In this document: positions 1-9,900 of the stretch, piece by piece | How positions within the stretch are numbered: the first letter of the stretch is position 1 | How the letters are laid out: each line of letters opens with the position of its first letter | From: Hyphomicrobiales bacterium | GTDB lineage: Bacteria > Pseudomonadota > Alphaproteobacteria > Rhizobiales > Rhizobiaceae | NCBI GenBank assembly: GCA_900468285.1 | Contig: UBTF01000008.1 | Span: forward strand, 124,001-188,000 | Length of the DNA stretch: 64,000 nucleotides | Direction: 5' to 3' | The notes under the pieces: generated by a model | The model's input: only the letters and a program-made list of their open reading frames with translations | Database searches by the model: none | Told to the model about the DNA's origin: nothing | Translations under genes and position numbers: made by a program

Positions 1-699
1 TTGGCGTTGACGCAGGAGATCGGCGCGGAATTGCAGGATTTGTCGCTGTCGGGCGAGGAAGCCAAACGCATCGCCCGGTTCGAGCTTGCCCGTTATTCCG
101 CCCATGCCCTGATGATGCCCTATGGCGCCTTTCTGGCAGCGGCGCAGCGTGCGCGTTACGATATCGACATCCTGCGCGGGCGCTTCAACGTGTCGTTCGA
201 GCAGGTAGCCAATCGCCTCGTCACTATGGCGCGTCCGGGCGCTTCAGGCATTCCGTTTTTCCTGATGGAGATCGACAGCGCCGGCAACCGCTTCCGCAAG
301 GCGGGGGCACAGGGCTTTCCGCAGGCGCGGTTCGGCGGGCTGTGCGTGAAGCTGAACGTCCATGCGGCCTTTTCCCAGCCGGGGCAGGTGCTGGCCGAAC
401 AGGTGGAGATGCCTGACGGAGCCGCCTATCTCACGGTTGCGCGATCGCTGGATGGACCGCAGGCGGGCTTTGGAGAGCGCATTCGTCGCACTGCTGTCAT
501 GTTGGCCTGCGAAGCAGCGCTTGCGAAAGAAACGGTCTATGGCGATGTCATCGGCATCAAGGCGGGCAGCATCGCCATCGGACCGTCCTGTCGGCTATGC
601 GAGCGGCAGGGCTGTCTTTCGCGGGCGGAGGCGCCGTTGACGCGGCCGCTGGGGCTGGATGAAATGGTGACGGGCCTGAGTGTTTTCGATTTTCAGTAG
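1..699 (+). CDS. C-terminal part of XRE-family fatty-acid-type regulator (5' truncated)
   Basis: Open reading frame running in from the left edge; the TTG at base 1 is probably an internal codon, so the gene is cut. The 232 residues match the C-terminal half of long XRE regulators of the ScfR/RamB type, which carry an N-terminal helix-turn-helix, an IrrE-like domain and a C-terminal DUF2083 region. Seen here: a segment with RPGASGIPFFLMEID and a cluster of cysteines (SCRLCERQGCLSRAEAP) near the C-terminus, typical of the DUF2083 end. In this family the protein controls short-chain fatty acid or glyoxylate-related genes; the DNA-binding part lies outside the window, so the target cannot be inferred. 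Confidence 0.65.
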   Translation: MALTQEIGAELQDLSLSGEEAKRIARFELARYSAHALMMPYGAFLAAAQRARYDIDILRGRFNVSFEQVANRLVTMARPGASGIPFFLMEIDSAGNRFRKAGAQGFPQARFGGLCVKLNVHAAFSQPGQVLAEQVEMPDGAAYLTVARSLDGPQAGFGERIRRTAVMLACEAALAKETVYGDVIGIKAGSIAIGPSCRLCERQGCLSRAEAPLTRPLGLDEMVTGLSVFDFQ

Positions 700-747
700 C
701 GCCAAACAACACAATTGTTTGAAATTGCCGCGCTGCACATTTCCCGC

Positions 748-776
748 TTGCCGAGCCAAGTTTTCCTTTCTAGTCT
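748..776 (+). promoter_or_regulatory. candidate sigma70 promoter of potFGHI
   Basis: TTGCCG at 748-753 and TAGTCT at 771-776 are separated by 17 bases, giving a start point near 783, about 50 bases before the potF ATG. Read by eye; the -10 box is a modest match. Confidence 0.35.
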
Positions 777-832
777 CTGCCAAAACAAGGGGATTGCGCG
801 CTCTCCCACAGCGCGTTCAAACAGGAGACATC

Positions 833-1930
833 ATGAAACATCGTTCGCTTCGTTTCAGCCTCGCCGTTGCTTCCGCCATTCTGGCCGCAGGCACGGCCTT
901 CGCGCAGGAAAAGGTCGTCCACGTCTACAACTGGTCGGACTATATCGATCCTGCTCTTCTGGAAGAATTCACCAAGGAAACCGGCATCAAGGTCGTTTAC
1001 GACGTCTATGATGGCAACGAGGTTCTGGAAACAAAGCTTCTGGCCGGCAATTCCGGTTATGATGTCGTCGCGCCGACTTCGCCGTTCCTGGCGCGTCAGA
1101 TCAAGGCTGGCGTGTACCAGAAGCTGGACAAGTCCAAGCTGCCGAACCTCAAGAACATGTGGCCGGAAATCACAACGCGTCTGGCGCAGTACGACCCTGG
1201 CAATGAATATGCCGTCAACTATATGTGGGGCACCACCGGCATCGGTTACAACGCAGCCAAGATCAAGGCGGCGCTGGGTGACGTGAAGGTCGACAGCTGG
1301 GATATCATCTTCAAGCCTGAAAACGCTGAAAAGCTGAAATCCTGCGGTATCAACATCCTCGATGCATCCGATGAAACCTTCGCCATTGCCATGAACTATA
1401 TCGGCAAGAACCCCGACAGCAAGGAAACCGCTGATCTGGAAGCGGGCGGCGATGTATACAAGGCGATCCGCCCTTCGGTCAAAACCTTCAACTCCTCGGC
1501 CTATATCGATGAACTCGCCAATGGTGACAGCTGCATCACCATCGGCTGGTCCGGCGATATTCTTCAGGCCAAGACCCGAGCTGAAGAAGCGAAAAATGGC
1601 GTCGAAGTGAACTATGTCATCCCCAAGGAAGGCACCTATATCTGGATGGATTCCTTCGCCATTCCGGCAGATGCCAAGAATGTCGATGCAGCCCACGCCT
1701 TCATCAACTTCATGATGAAGCCTGAAGTGGCCGCCAAGGCTTCGGACTACGTTCAATATGCCAACGGCAACCTCGCATCCCAGCCGTTGATGGACGAGGC
1801 TGTTTCCAAGAACCCCGGCGTTTACCCGGATGCAGAGACGATGAAGAAGCTCTTCACCATCTCGCCATACGGGCCGAAGGAACAGCGCGTGTTGAACCGC
1901 GTATGGACCCAGATAAAAACCGGCAGCTGA
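833..1930 (+). CDS. potF: polyamine ABC transporter, periplasmic substrate-binding protein
   Basis: 365 residues. The ATG at 833 is preceded by AGGAG (823-827) and begins a clear Sec signal peptide (MKHRSLRFSLAV...AAGTAFA|QE); the open frame extends further upstream but without a start signal. The mature N-terminus has the HVYNWSDYIDP motif typical of PotD/PotF spermidine/putrescine-binding proteins. The protein would capture putrescine or a related polyamine in the periplasm and hand it to PotH/PotI. It is first in a four-gene operon with the ATPase and both permeases. The exact substrate cannot be told from sequence. Confidence 0.9.
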   Translation: MKHRSLRFSLAVASAILAAGTAFAQEKVVHVYNWSDYIDPALLEEFTKETGIKVVYDVYDGNEVLETKLLAGNSGYDVVAPTSPFLARQIKAGVYQKLDKSKLPNLKNMWPEITTRLAQYDPGNEYAVNYMWGTTGIGYNAAKIKAALGDVKVDSWDIIFKPENAEKLKSCGINILDASDETFAIAMNYIGKNPDSKETADLEAGGDVYKAIRPSVKTFNSSAYIDELANGDSCITIGWSGDILQAKTRAEEAKNGVEVNYVIPKEGTYIWMDSFAIPADAKNVDAAHAFINFMMKPEVAAKASDYVQYANGNLASQPLMDEAVSKNPGVYPDAETMKKLFTISPYGPKEQRVLNRVWTQIKTGS

Positions 1931-2009
1931 CCGGGTTTTCAAAAAGGGGCGGGTGGAAACTCCTGCCCCTTTCTCGTTCAGCCTTTACAAAAAACAAATG
2001 GGACAGTTC

Positions 2010-3167
2010 ATGGCGAAATCTCTTGGCCCGGTTAAACGCAAATTCTCTCCCTGGACCGATCCGGCATCGGTACCCTTCATCCGCTTCGAGAATGTGACCA
2101 AGAGATTCGGTGACTTTGTTGCAGTCGACAATCTGACGCTCGATATCTATGAGCGCGAATTCTTCTCCCTGCTTGGGCCATCCGGCTGCGGCAAGACAAC
2201 ATTGATGCGGATGCTGGCAGGTTTCGAGGAACCGACACAGGGCCGTATCCTGCTGCAGGGCAAGGACATTTCCGGGGTGCCGCCCTACAAGCGGCCAACC
2301 AACATGATGTTCCAGTCCTACGCACTGTTTCCCCACATGACGGTGGAAAAAAACATCGCGTTTGGTCTGGAGCAGGACAATATTTCCAAGGCCGACATCA
2401 GGACACGCGTTGAAGAAATGCTGCGTCTGGTCAAGCTGACCGAGTTTGCCAAGCGCAAGCCAAGCCAGTTATCCGGCGGTCAGCGCCAGCGTGTCGCTCT
2501 CGCCCGTTCACTTGCAAAGCGACCGAAAGTGTTGCTGCTGGATGAGCCGCTGGGCGCGCTGGACAAAAAACTGCGGGAAGAAACGCAGTTCGAGTTGATG
2601 GATCTTCAGCAGACGCTGGGGCTGACCTTCCTGATCGTTACGCATGACCAGGAAGAGGCGATGACCGTGTCTGACCGCATCGCGGTCATGGACAAGGGGA
2701 TCATCGTTCAGGTGGCAACGCCTGCCGAAATCTATGAGGCACCCAACAGCCGCTACGTGGCCGACTTCATCGGCGACATCAACATTTTCGAGGCTGAGAT
2801 CAAGGAAAAGGCAGTTGCCGCAGGCAAGCCGGAAACGGTTATGCTGGATTGCGAAGGGCTGCCTGTGGCGGTGGAGCAGGACTGTGCCGCCGCTGTCGGC
2901 AGCAAGGTTGCCTTTGCCATCCGGCCGGAAAAGGTTCGCATCTCGCTCGATCCGCCCGCGGAACAATCCATCAATGTCGGCCATGGCGAGGTCTGGGACA
3001 TCGGCTATCTCGGTGACTTCTCGGTTTTCATCGTCAAGCTCGATGATGGGCGCGTGATGCGGGCCGCACAGGCCAATGTCTCCCGGCTTGTCGACCGCCC
3101 GATAACATTTGGTGATATGGTCTGGTTAAGCTGGAAAGCCGATTCCGGTCTGGTTCTCACACGCTGA
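2010..3167 (+). CDS. potG: polyamine ABC transporter ATP-binding protein
   Basis: 385 residues from the ATG at 2010 (an ATG at 1998 and an earlier one at 1953 are in frame; 2010 has GGGA just upstream). Walker A GPSGCGKTT, signature LSGGQRQRVALARSLA, Walker B VLLLDEPLGALD and the switch His (VTHDQEEA) are all present, so the ATPase should be active. The C-terminal 120 residues form the TOBE-type regulatory domain usual for PotA/PotG proteins. It energises uptake through PotH/PotI from the cytoplasmic face of the inner membrane. Confidence 0.9.
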   Translation: MAKSLGPVKRKFSPWTDPASVPFIRFENVTKRFGDFVAVDNLTLDIYEREFFSLLGPSGCGKTTLMRMLAGFEEPTQGRILLQGKDISGVPPYKRPTNMMFQSYALFPHMTVEKNIAFGLEQDNISKADIRTRVEEMLRLVKLTEFAKRKPSQLSGGQRQRVALARSLAKRPKVLLLDEPLGALDKKLREETQFELMDLQQTLGLTFLIVTHDQEEAMTVSDRIAVMDKGIIVQVATPAEIYEAPNSRYVADFIGDINIFEAEIKEKAVAAGKPETVMLDCEGLPVAVEQDCAAAVGSKVAFAIRPEKVRISLDPPAEQSINVGHGEVWDIGYLGDFSVFIVKLDDGRVMRAAQANVSRLVDRPITFGDMVWLSWKADSGLVLTR

Positions 3168-3179
3168 GGGAGGGTAGTC

Positions 3180-4088
3180 ATGGCGATCTCGTCACCTGAA
3201 AACCGGCAAAGCCCCATGCGCTGGCTGGTCGTTGCCGTCCCCTATCTCTGGCTGGCGCTGTTTTTTGCAGCACCCTTCTTCATCATCGTGAAAATTTCAC
3301 TCTCCGATACCGCCATAGCCATGCCGCCTTACGTGCCGGTGTTCGAGGGCTTCAGCCGCATCGGCGAGTTTTTCTCGCAGCTGGATTTCGAAAACTATAT
3401 TTTCCTGACCGAAGACCCTCTCTATATCGAGGCCTATCTCTCGTCGTTGCGCATCGCGACCATCTCCACCCTCTTGTTACTCCTGGTCGGCTATCCCATG
3501 GCGCTTGCCATGGCGCGCGCACCTGCCACCATCCGCCCAACGCTCGTCATGCTGGTGATTTTGCCGTTCTGGACGTCGTTTCTTATTCGCGTCTATGCGT
3601 GGATCGGAATCCTCAAGCCGGAAGGCCTTCTGACGGTCCTGTTCCAGACAATCGGCATTCTCGGGCCTGACCAGCAGGTCAATATTTTCCGCACCGATAC
3701 ATCCGTCTTCATCGGCATCGTCTATTCCTATCTGCCATTCATGGTGCTGCCGCTCTATGCGGCCTTGGAAAAGCTGGATGCAACCTTGCTGGAGGCTGCG
3801 GCCGATCTAGGCTGCCCGCCATGGAAGGCCTTCTGGAAAATCACCTTCCCATTGTCGTTGCCCGGCGTCATTGCCGGATCGATGATCTGCTTCATTCCCA
3901 TTACCGGCGAATTCGTCATTCCGGACCTTCTCGGTGGTGCAGAAACGTTGATGATCGGCAAGACGCTCTGGACGGAGTTCTTCGGCAACAGAGACTGGCC
4001 GCTGGCATCGGCCGTTGCAGTGCTCCTGCTGCTCGTTCTCGTCGTGCCCATTGCCATCTTCCAGAACCAGCAGAAGAAGGTGGTATAA
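3180..4088 (+). CDS. potH: polyamine ABC transporter permease 1
   Basis: 302 residues with about six hydrophobic segments. It contains the cytoplasmic EAA loop that docks the ATPase (LEAAADLGCPPWKAFWKITF then PLSLPGVIAG). The ATG lies 12 bases after the potG stop behind a strong AGGGAGGG Shine-Dalgarno, and only 3 bases separate its stop from potI. PotH/PotI form the heterodimeric channel of PotFGHI-type systems. Confidence 0.88.
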   Translation: MAISSPENRQSPMRWLVVAVPYLWLALFFAAPFFIIVKISLSDTAIAMPPYVPVFEGFSRIGEFFSQLDFENYIFLTEDPLYIEAYLSSLRIATISTLLLLLVGYPMALAMARAPATIRPTLVMLVILPFWTSFLIRVYAWIGILKPEGLLTVLFQTIGILGPDQQVNIFRTDTSVFIGIVYSYLPFMVLPLYAALEKLDATLLEAAADLGCPPWKAFWKITFPLSLPGVIAGSMICFIPITGEFVIPDLLGGAETLMIGKTLWTEFFGNRDWPLASAVAVLLLLVLVVPIAIFQNQQKKVV

Positions 4089-4091
4089 GCC

Positions 4092-4904
4092 ATGAAGCGC
4101 GGTAAATTCGACACCACCATCCTCACCCTCTGCTTTGCCTTTCTCTACATCCCGATCCTCATTCTGATAATCTATTCCTTCAATGCCTCGAAGCTCGTCA
4201 CCGTCTGGGGCGGGTTTTCGCTGCAATGGTACCGCTCCATGTGGTCCAATGAGGGCTTGATGGATGCGGCCTGGATTACCGTTCGCGTTGCGTTGCTGAG
4301 CGCGACCATCGGCACGATCCTTGGAACGCTGGCGGCCCTGTCGCTGACACGCTTTGCACGGTTTCCCGGGCGAATGCTGTTTTCTGGCATGATCTATGCG
4401 CCACTCGTCATGCCGGAGGTCATCACCGGTCTCTCGCTGCTTTTGCTGTTTGTGTCGATCGGTGTCGACCGAGGCTTCTGGACGGTTGTCATTGCTCACA
4501 CCACCTTCACCATGTGCTACGTCGCCATCGTCGTGCAATCCCGCCTGCTGACCTTCGACCGCAGTTTGGAAGAAGCCGCGCTGGACCTCGGGTGCCCACC
4601 GGTAAAGACATTTTTCCGCATAACACTGCCGCTTATCCTGCCCGGCGTGGTTGCGGGCTGGATGCTGGCCTTTTCGCTGTCGCTGGACGACCTCGTCATC
4701 GCCAGCTTCACCACTGGCCCCGGTGCGACGACCCTGCCTATTAAAATCTATTCGCAGGTCAGACTTGGTGTCACGCCTGAAATCAACGCGATCTGCACGA
4801 TCTTGATCGCGCTGGTGACGGTCGGCGTCATCTGCGCATCCATAGCGTCGAAACGAAGCGAGTTGCAGAAACTGCGCGACGAACATGCGGCGGCAAAGGG
4901 CTGA
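4092..4904 (+). CDS. potI: polyamine ABC transporter permease 2
   Basis: 270 residues, about six transmembrane segments, with the EAA loop LEEAALDLGCPPVKTFFRIT then LPLILPGVVAG. It is the last gene of the pot operon and pairs with PotH. The C-terminus is a short charged tail (SKRSELQKLRDEHAAAKG). A weak hairpin (4969-4984) and a strong terminator (5136-5162) follow. Confidence 0.88.
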   Translation: MKRGKFDTTILTLCFAFLYIPILILIIYSFNASKLVTVWGGFSLQWYRSMWSNEGLMDAAWITVRVALLSATIGTILGTLAALSLTRFARFPGRMLFSGMIYAPLVMPEVITGLSLLLLFVSIGVDRGFWTVVIAHTTFTMCYVAIVVQSRLLTFDRSLEEAALDLGCPPVKTFFRITLPLILPGVVAGWMLAFSLSLDDLVIASFTTGPGATTLPIKIYSQVRLGVTPEINAICTILIALVTVGVICASIASKRSELQKLRDEHAAAKG

Positions 4905-5229
4905 AGACTTCGATGCCGTGTCTGCACCGGGCGAGCGCCTCGTGCTTTCCCAACGGTTCAAACTTGGCGGGCAATTTTTTGCCCTTAAATGGTGTAGTGG
5001 CTTGTTAACGCGTTGTTAATTTACACAGGTCAAATGTAGATGCAACGCGGGTGCACTCAATGAGAGGGTTGCCGGGCCGGTGGCCAAAAAACATGATGTT
5101 ATTTATTCCTGACTCTCGTTAAAAGCACAAATTTCAAGGCAGCTTCGGCTGCCTTTTCTTTTGCACCCAATGCTGGCGTTGAAGTCTCAGCGTCAGTCAG
5201 CCAGACCGCAGAGTTGCCCGGAGCGGCGG
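4905..5229. other. intergenic region with hairpins and possible small RNA
   Basis: 325 bases between potI and the convergent permease gene. It holds a GGGCAA/TTGCCC hairpin (4969-4984, loop TTTT), a pair of TTGTTA boxes (5002 and 5013), and a strong rho-independent terminator at 5136-5162. No coding frame with a start signal was found. The span from about 5047 to 5162 could be an independent small RNA, or simply the 3' UTR of the pot transcript. Confidence 0.4.
5136..5162 (+). terminator. rho-independent terminator
   Basis: AAGGCAGC-TTCG-GCTGCCTT: an 8-bp perfect stem with a stable TTCG tetraloop followed by TTCTTTT. It ends plus-strand transcripts from the pot operon or from a small RNA upstream of it. 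Confidence 0.8.
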
Positions 5230-6900
5230 TCACTTCCCTTCCAGAGATCTGGAAACCAGGATAACCGGTATAAGTCCTGCTGCAATGATAATCAGGGCCG
5301 GTAGAGCAGCGTCCTGCACGCGCGATCGGGACGCATCCTCATAGACAAGTGTTGCCAGCGTGTTGAAATTGAATGGTCGCAACAAGATGGTTGCCGGAAG
5401 CTCTTTCAATGACTCGATGAAGACAAGAAGAGCTGCGGTAAGTGCTGCTGGCCGAATGTTGGGCAACAGGACGGCCATCAATGTCTGGAGGCGGCTGCGG
5501 CCAAGTGTTCGCGCCGCCATGTCGAGATGCGGCGAAAGCTTCTGGAAACCTGCGTCAATATTGCCTTCGGCCAGCGTCACGAACCTCACGCCATGCGCGT
5601 AAATGATCGCAAAGGCCGTTCCAGATAAAAGAAGGCCGGTGGAGTAATTCAGGTGGAGGCGCAGGAAGCCATCGAGCGCATTGTCTAAACCCGCAAGCGG
5701 CAACAGGACGCCGATTGCAAGAACGGTGCCGGGTATGCCGTAGCCGAGAGAGCCGATGCGGCTTGCCACGCGGGCGAGGGGTGATGTGTTGACACGCTGG
5801 GCATAGGCGAACAGAAATCCGCAGACGAGCGTGACCAAAGCGACCGAGGCTGAAATCTCCAGGCTGTGCGCAAGTGCCCTGGCAAATTTCGGGTTGGACA
5901 GGGCCTCCAACCGCCTTGCGGCGTAGCTGCCCAGCACGAGCACCGGTACGGCAAAGCCACAAAGCACGGGCAGGGCACAAAACGCTGTCGCCAGCCATCT
6001 GCTACCCGCACTCAGGGGCTTAAGCCCGGCCATCCGGCTCATCGATGTCGATCTGGTCCCGGCGTATCTCTGGCGACCGCGCGCCATGCGCTCGATGGCG
6101 ATAAGGCCAGCCACCACGATGATGAGCATGGACGCGATCTGTGTTGCTCCGGCAAGGTTCCCGCGATTGAGCCAGGTCTCGTATATGGCGAATGTCAGCG
6201 TGCGCACGCCGAGATACTCGACGGCACCAATGTCGTTCAGCGTTTCCATCATCACCAGCGCCAGGCCAATGATGATCGCGGGGCGCGCCATGGGCAGTTG
6301 CACGGACACGAATATGCGCAAGGGCGACGCTCCCAACATTCTGGCGGCTTCTGCGGCCTGACGCCCCTGCAGGCCAAAAGCTGCCCGCAGCGAAAGATAG
6401 ACATAGGGATAGAGAACGCTGCTCAGCACAAGCACCGCGCCCGGCAGGGACCGAATATCCGGAAACCAGTAATCGCGAATGCTGCTGTAGCCGAAAAGCG
6501 ACCGGATCATCGTCTGCACCGGACCCGCAAAGTCGAGAAACTCGCCGAAGGCATAGGCTGCAAGATAAGATGGGATTGCAAGCGGCAGAACCAGTGCAAA
6601 AGACAGAAAGCGGCGCAGCGGAAACTGAAATGTCGACACCAGCCATGCCGAGACGATGCCGAAGAAGGCGGTCGCAAGTCCGGTCATTGCCATCAGCGCC
6701 AGCGTTTGCCAACCAGCCCGAGGCAGAACATTGACCAACAGGTGCCGCCAACCATCCGTGCCGCCAGTCAAAGCCAGATAGAAGATGGTCAGCAACGGCA
6801 TGGCCACAGCCGCCGCAAGCAGGAGGGTCCAGAGAGAAAGCCAGGCGACCCGGCCACGCCCGGCGGCGGCAGCGATATGAGGACTGTGGCTCGGCAGCAC
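5230..6900 (-). CDS. FbpB-type ABC transporter permease (two fused permease domains)
   Basis: 556 residues from a GTG at 6900 with AAGGA (6913-6909) eight bases upstream. About twelve hydrophobic segments in two halves, each with an EAA loop: EAARMLGASPLRIFVSVQLP and, in the second half, MAARTLGRSRLQTLMAVLLP. This duplicated layout is that of iron(III)/FbpB-like permeases. No binding protein or ATPase gene lies next to it, so it must use partners encoded elsewhere. It lies 94 bases downstream of the pdhS-like kinase on the same strand, behind a leader with alternating inverted repeats (6911-6971). Iron as the substrate is a family inference. Confidence 0.8.
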   Translation of the reverse strand: MLPSHSPHIAAAAGRGRVAWLSLWTLLLAAAVAMPLLTIFYLALTGGTDGWRHLLVNVLPRAGWQTLALMAMTGLATAFFGIVSAWLVSTFQFPLRRFLSFALVLPLAIPSYLAAYAFGEFLDFAGPVQTMIRSLFGYSSIRDYWFPDIRSLPGAVLVLSSVLYPYVYLSLRAAFGLQGRQAAEAARMLGASPLRIFVSVQLPMARPAIIIGLALVMMETLNDIGAVEYLGVRTLTFAIYETWLNRGNLAGATQIASMLIIVVAGLIAIERMARGRQRYAGTRSTSMSRMAGLKPLSAGSRWLATAFCALPVLCGFAVPVLVLGSYAARRLEALSNPKFARALAHSLEISASVALVTLVCGFLFAYAQRVNTSPLARVASRIGSLGYGIPGTVLAIGVLLPLAGLDNALDGFLRLHLNYSTGLLLSGTAFAIIYAHGVRFVTLAEGNIDAGFQKLSPHLDMAARTLGRSRLQTLMAVLLPNIRPAALTAALLVFIESLKELPATILLRPFNFNTLATLVYEDASRSRVQDAALPALIIIAAGLIPVILVSRSLEGK

Positions 6901-6910
6901 TGCTCTTATC

Positions 6911-6971
6911 CTTGCGTCATCGGCGCAAGCCGATGCTTCGACAGAGACGCAAGCCGGGGGCGACTTGCGTC
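6911..6971 (-). promoter_or_regulatory. leader with four alternating complementary arms before the permease
   Basis: On the plus strand CTTGCGTC (6911-6918), CGCAAG (6924-6929), GACGCAAG (6946-6953) and CTTGCGTC (6964-6971) can pair in alternative ways. Read on the minus strand, the last arm runs directly into the AAGGA Shine-Dalgarno of the permease gene, so a 6-bp stem between the last two arms would cover part of the ribosome site, while pairing of the first with the third arm would free it. It could instead be a repeated protein-binding site. Confidence 0.4.
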
Positions 6972-6994
6972 CCCATTGCTAATCCCGGAAGGCC

Positions 6995-9900
6995 TCAGTT
7001 CGCAAGGACGCGCTGGGACGGAAAGTTGATTTCCACCAAAGTTCCCTGATTTGGGGCGGATGTGATGGAAAAATTGGCCCTGTTTGCGTCGACCATTGCC
7101 TTTGTCAAAGGCAAGCCCAACCCTGTTCCATCGCCACGCACACGGTTGCTCGATGACGAGACCTGCCGGAACGGCTTCATCGCCTGCTCGAGCTCGGAGC
7201 GGGTCATGCCGATGCCGGTATCGCGAATGCGCAGCACGACGCTTCCATTGGCTTCATACGCCGTTGAAACGACGATCTGACCGCCGGATGGCGTGAACTT
7301 GATGGCGTTGGACAATATGTTGAGCATGATCTGCTTGATCGAACGAAGATCGGCAACAATCTGCGGCACCGCCTGCGACAAAGCGGTGCGGATGATGACG
7401 CGCTGGTTGTTGGCCTGCGGCTGCACGATAGAGACAGCTTCGGCAATCGTGTCGTTCAGAGCAACCGCCTTGAAATCCACATCCATCTGTCCCGCTTCGA
7501 TCTTGGAAATATCCAGGAGATCGTTGACGATATCCAACACATGACGGCCTGAGCGGACGATGTCGTTGGAATATTCGATGTAGCGTGGATGACCGACGGG
7601 ACCGAAACGCTCCGTCGCCATCATATCGGCAAAACCGATGATCGCGTTCAGTGGTGTGCGGATCTCGTGGCTCACGCGTGCCAGGAAATCGGTCTTGTGG
7701 GCATTGGCGGTTTCCGCGACGCGCTTTGCATTGCGAAGCTCTTCCTCGGTTCGCTTCCACTGGGTGATATCGCGGATGACCGCGCAATAGCCGTTGGAGG
7801 ATTTCAACCGCCCAATTGTCATGAACAGCGGCAGGAACCCGCCGGATGCCTCGCGCCCTATGACTTCGCGACCATCGTTCAGCACACTCGCCACGCCATT
7901 GTTGGCAAGACCGGAGAGATAATCCAGCACTGCGCGCTGGCTCTCATGGGCAAACAGCGTCACGAATGGCTTGGACGAAATTTCCGCATTGTCATAGTTG
8001 AACAATGCGCTCGCAGAGCGGTTGAGCGACCGAATAGTGCCATCTTCGCCCAAGAGAACAACGCCGTCTGTGGCCGTTTCGAGGATGGAATGAAGCTCCT
8101 CGATCTGACCGCGCAGGCTGCCAAGTTCGGCTTCTTCGCTTTCGCCCGCGTTCTCAGGGATAGCGTCTTCTGCCCGCAGCGAAATGCCGTTCTTTTCCTC
8201 GGTGGGAATAAGTGAGAGCATCAGGGCCGCTGCATCCTCCCAGCGAACGGATTGCAGCCGCGCCCTTACCGGAATGAGATCATTCTCCGCGCTCACCGCG
8301 ATCATGCCGCCAGAGCGTTCCGAAACTGCGTCCAGCTCGTCACGCTGCAGCAATGCATCGAGCCCGCCGACCTCATCCAGCTCGGCAGTGCTGCCATAAC
8401 CGGTCAGACGCAGAAACTCGGGGTTGGCGTGAATGAGCCTGTCGCCACTGTGGATCAGAAGCGCAATCGGCATCTGATCGACGGCATCCGCTGTTAGCGA
8501 CATCGGGCCCCGTGGACCGCTCAACTCATCGGAAGCTTTGACACTCTCTGAGGTGCGATCTGTCTCTACGCGCGCCGCCGTTTGCGGAACCACGAAACTC
8601 ACCGGCGCATCGCCGCGCGTATAATCGGCGAAGTCATCCGGCTCTTCCGTAGCAAGCACGTCCGTTTCCGGGGAGGCATCGGCAACAGGGGCTTCCTCCA
8701 GCGGCAGGGCCGCCTGCTGGATCTCTTGCATCTGTTCGTTCTCGGTGATCGGCTGCGCTGCCTCGGAAATCTGCGGCGCGACGACCTCGGGGGTGTCCTG
8801 GGTGCCAGCATCATTGTCGGCAACGGGCTTCAACGTCCGCGCGATCTCGTTGAACGCGGCCTGTTCGCTCGCGCTCAGTTCATCACGCAGCCTGCTGCGT
8901 CTGTTCTCGAACTGAATGACCTTGTCCGAATAACGCCGGCTGGGCGTTTCGGTCAGTTGCAGCACGGGCACTTCCGTTTCCGGCGGCAAATAGGATGCTG
9001 GTGCTTCCGAGGTGCCGGGCTGAGAGGCTTCATCCTCGCTGACTTCGGATGCCAGCACATCCTCGTCATCGCCGGGGAGGGTGAACAATGTTGTTTCATC
9101 TGCCGCAACGTCGCTGTCTGCGGCTTCCTGTGCTTCTTCAGGTGCGGCTGTGCCGCTCGCCAGGGTCAGCCCAACCGCATTTGGGTCTTCTACCGCATCC
9201 GTCAACCGCACGATGCCAAAGCCGCGAAAACCATCGAATTCCCGCGAGCGCGTATATGTTGGCAGCGCTGCCAGATCGATCGGAACAGTCAGCGACGTGC
9301 CTTCGACCGGCCAATGGATGGTCTTGCCGGACCATGTGTCGCGACGGTTCAAAAGCTCGGTGATCTTGCCATCCGGATCGAGATTGAAGAGCGCCGCGAG
9401 ATCGGCAAAGCTCATCCCCTCGACATTGGCGGCCTTTGGCCCGACCGCGTCGGCAAACTCATGTGATATGGAACTGAAGCGTCCGGCAGCGTCGATCTTC
9501 CAAACGAAGCGTGATGCGCGACGGTTCGGGTCGAAAACGAATGGTTTTTGCTCATCCGCTGTCTGCTCTGCGTTTTCAGCGGATGGCGACGCTTCTGGCG
9601 TTGTTTCCTGCTGTGCAGATTTCTGCAGCTCTGGCTGAGCCTCGTCGATCTCGGGTTCTGCCGTCTCGACGACGTCGTCAACAGCGATTGCTTCGAGGTC
9701 GTCTCCGAGCAAGCTGTCGTCCAGCTTTTCATCCTCAGCTGAAAAAGTCAGGACGTCCTGGGCCTCTTCAGCCGTTTCGGCATCAGGCGTCAGGTCAGCG
9801 TCATCAGGCTCCGAAACCTCTTCAATATCAGCGACCGCATCGAGAACCTCATCAAAGGCCATTGGCGGCGTGGGTTCCGCATCCTCGACGGGGAGGGCAG

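Noticed and set aside
770..1942. 390-codon minus-strand frame opposite potF
   Set aside because: Antisense shadow; potF is certain from signal peptide, motif and operon context.
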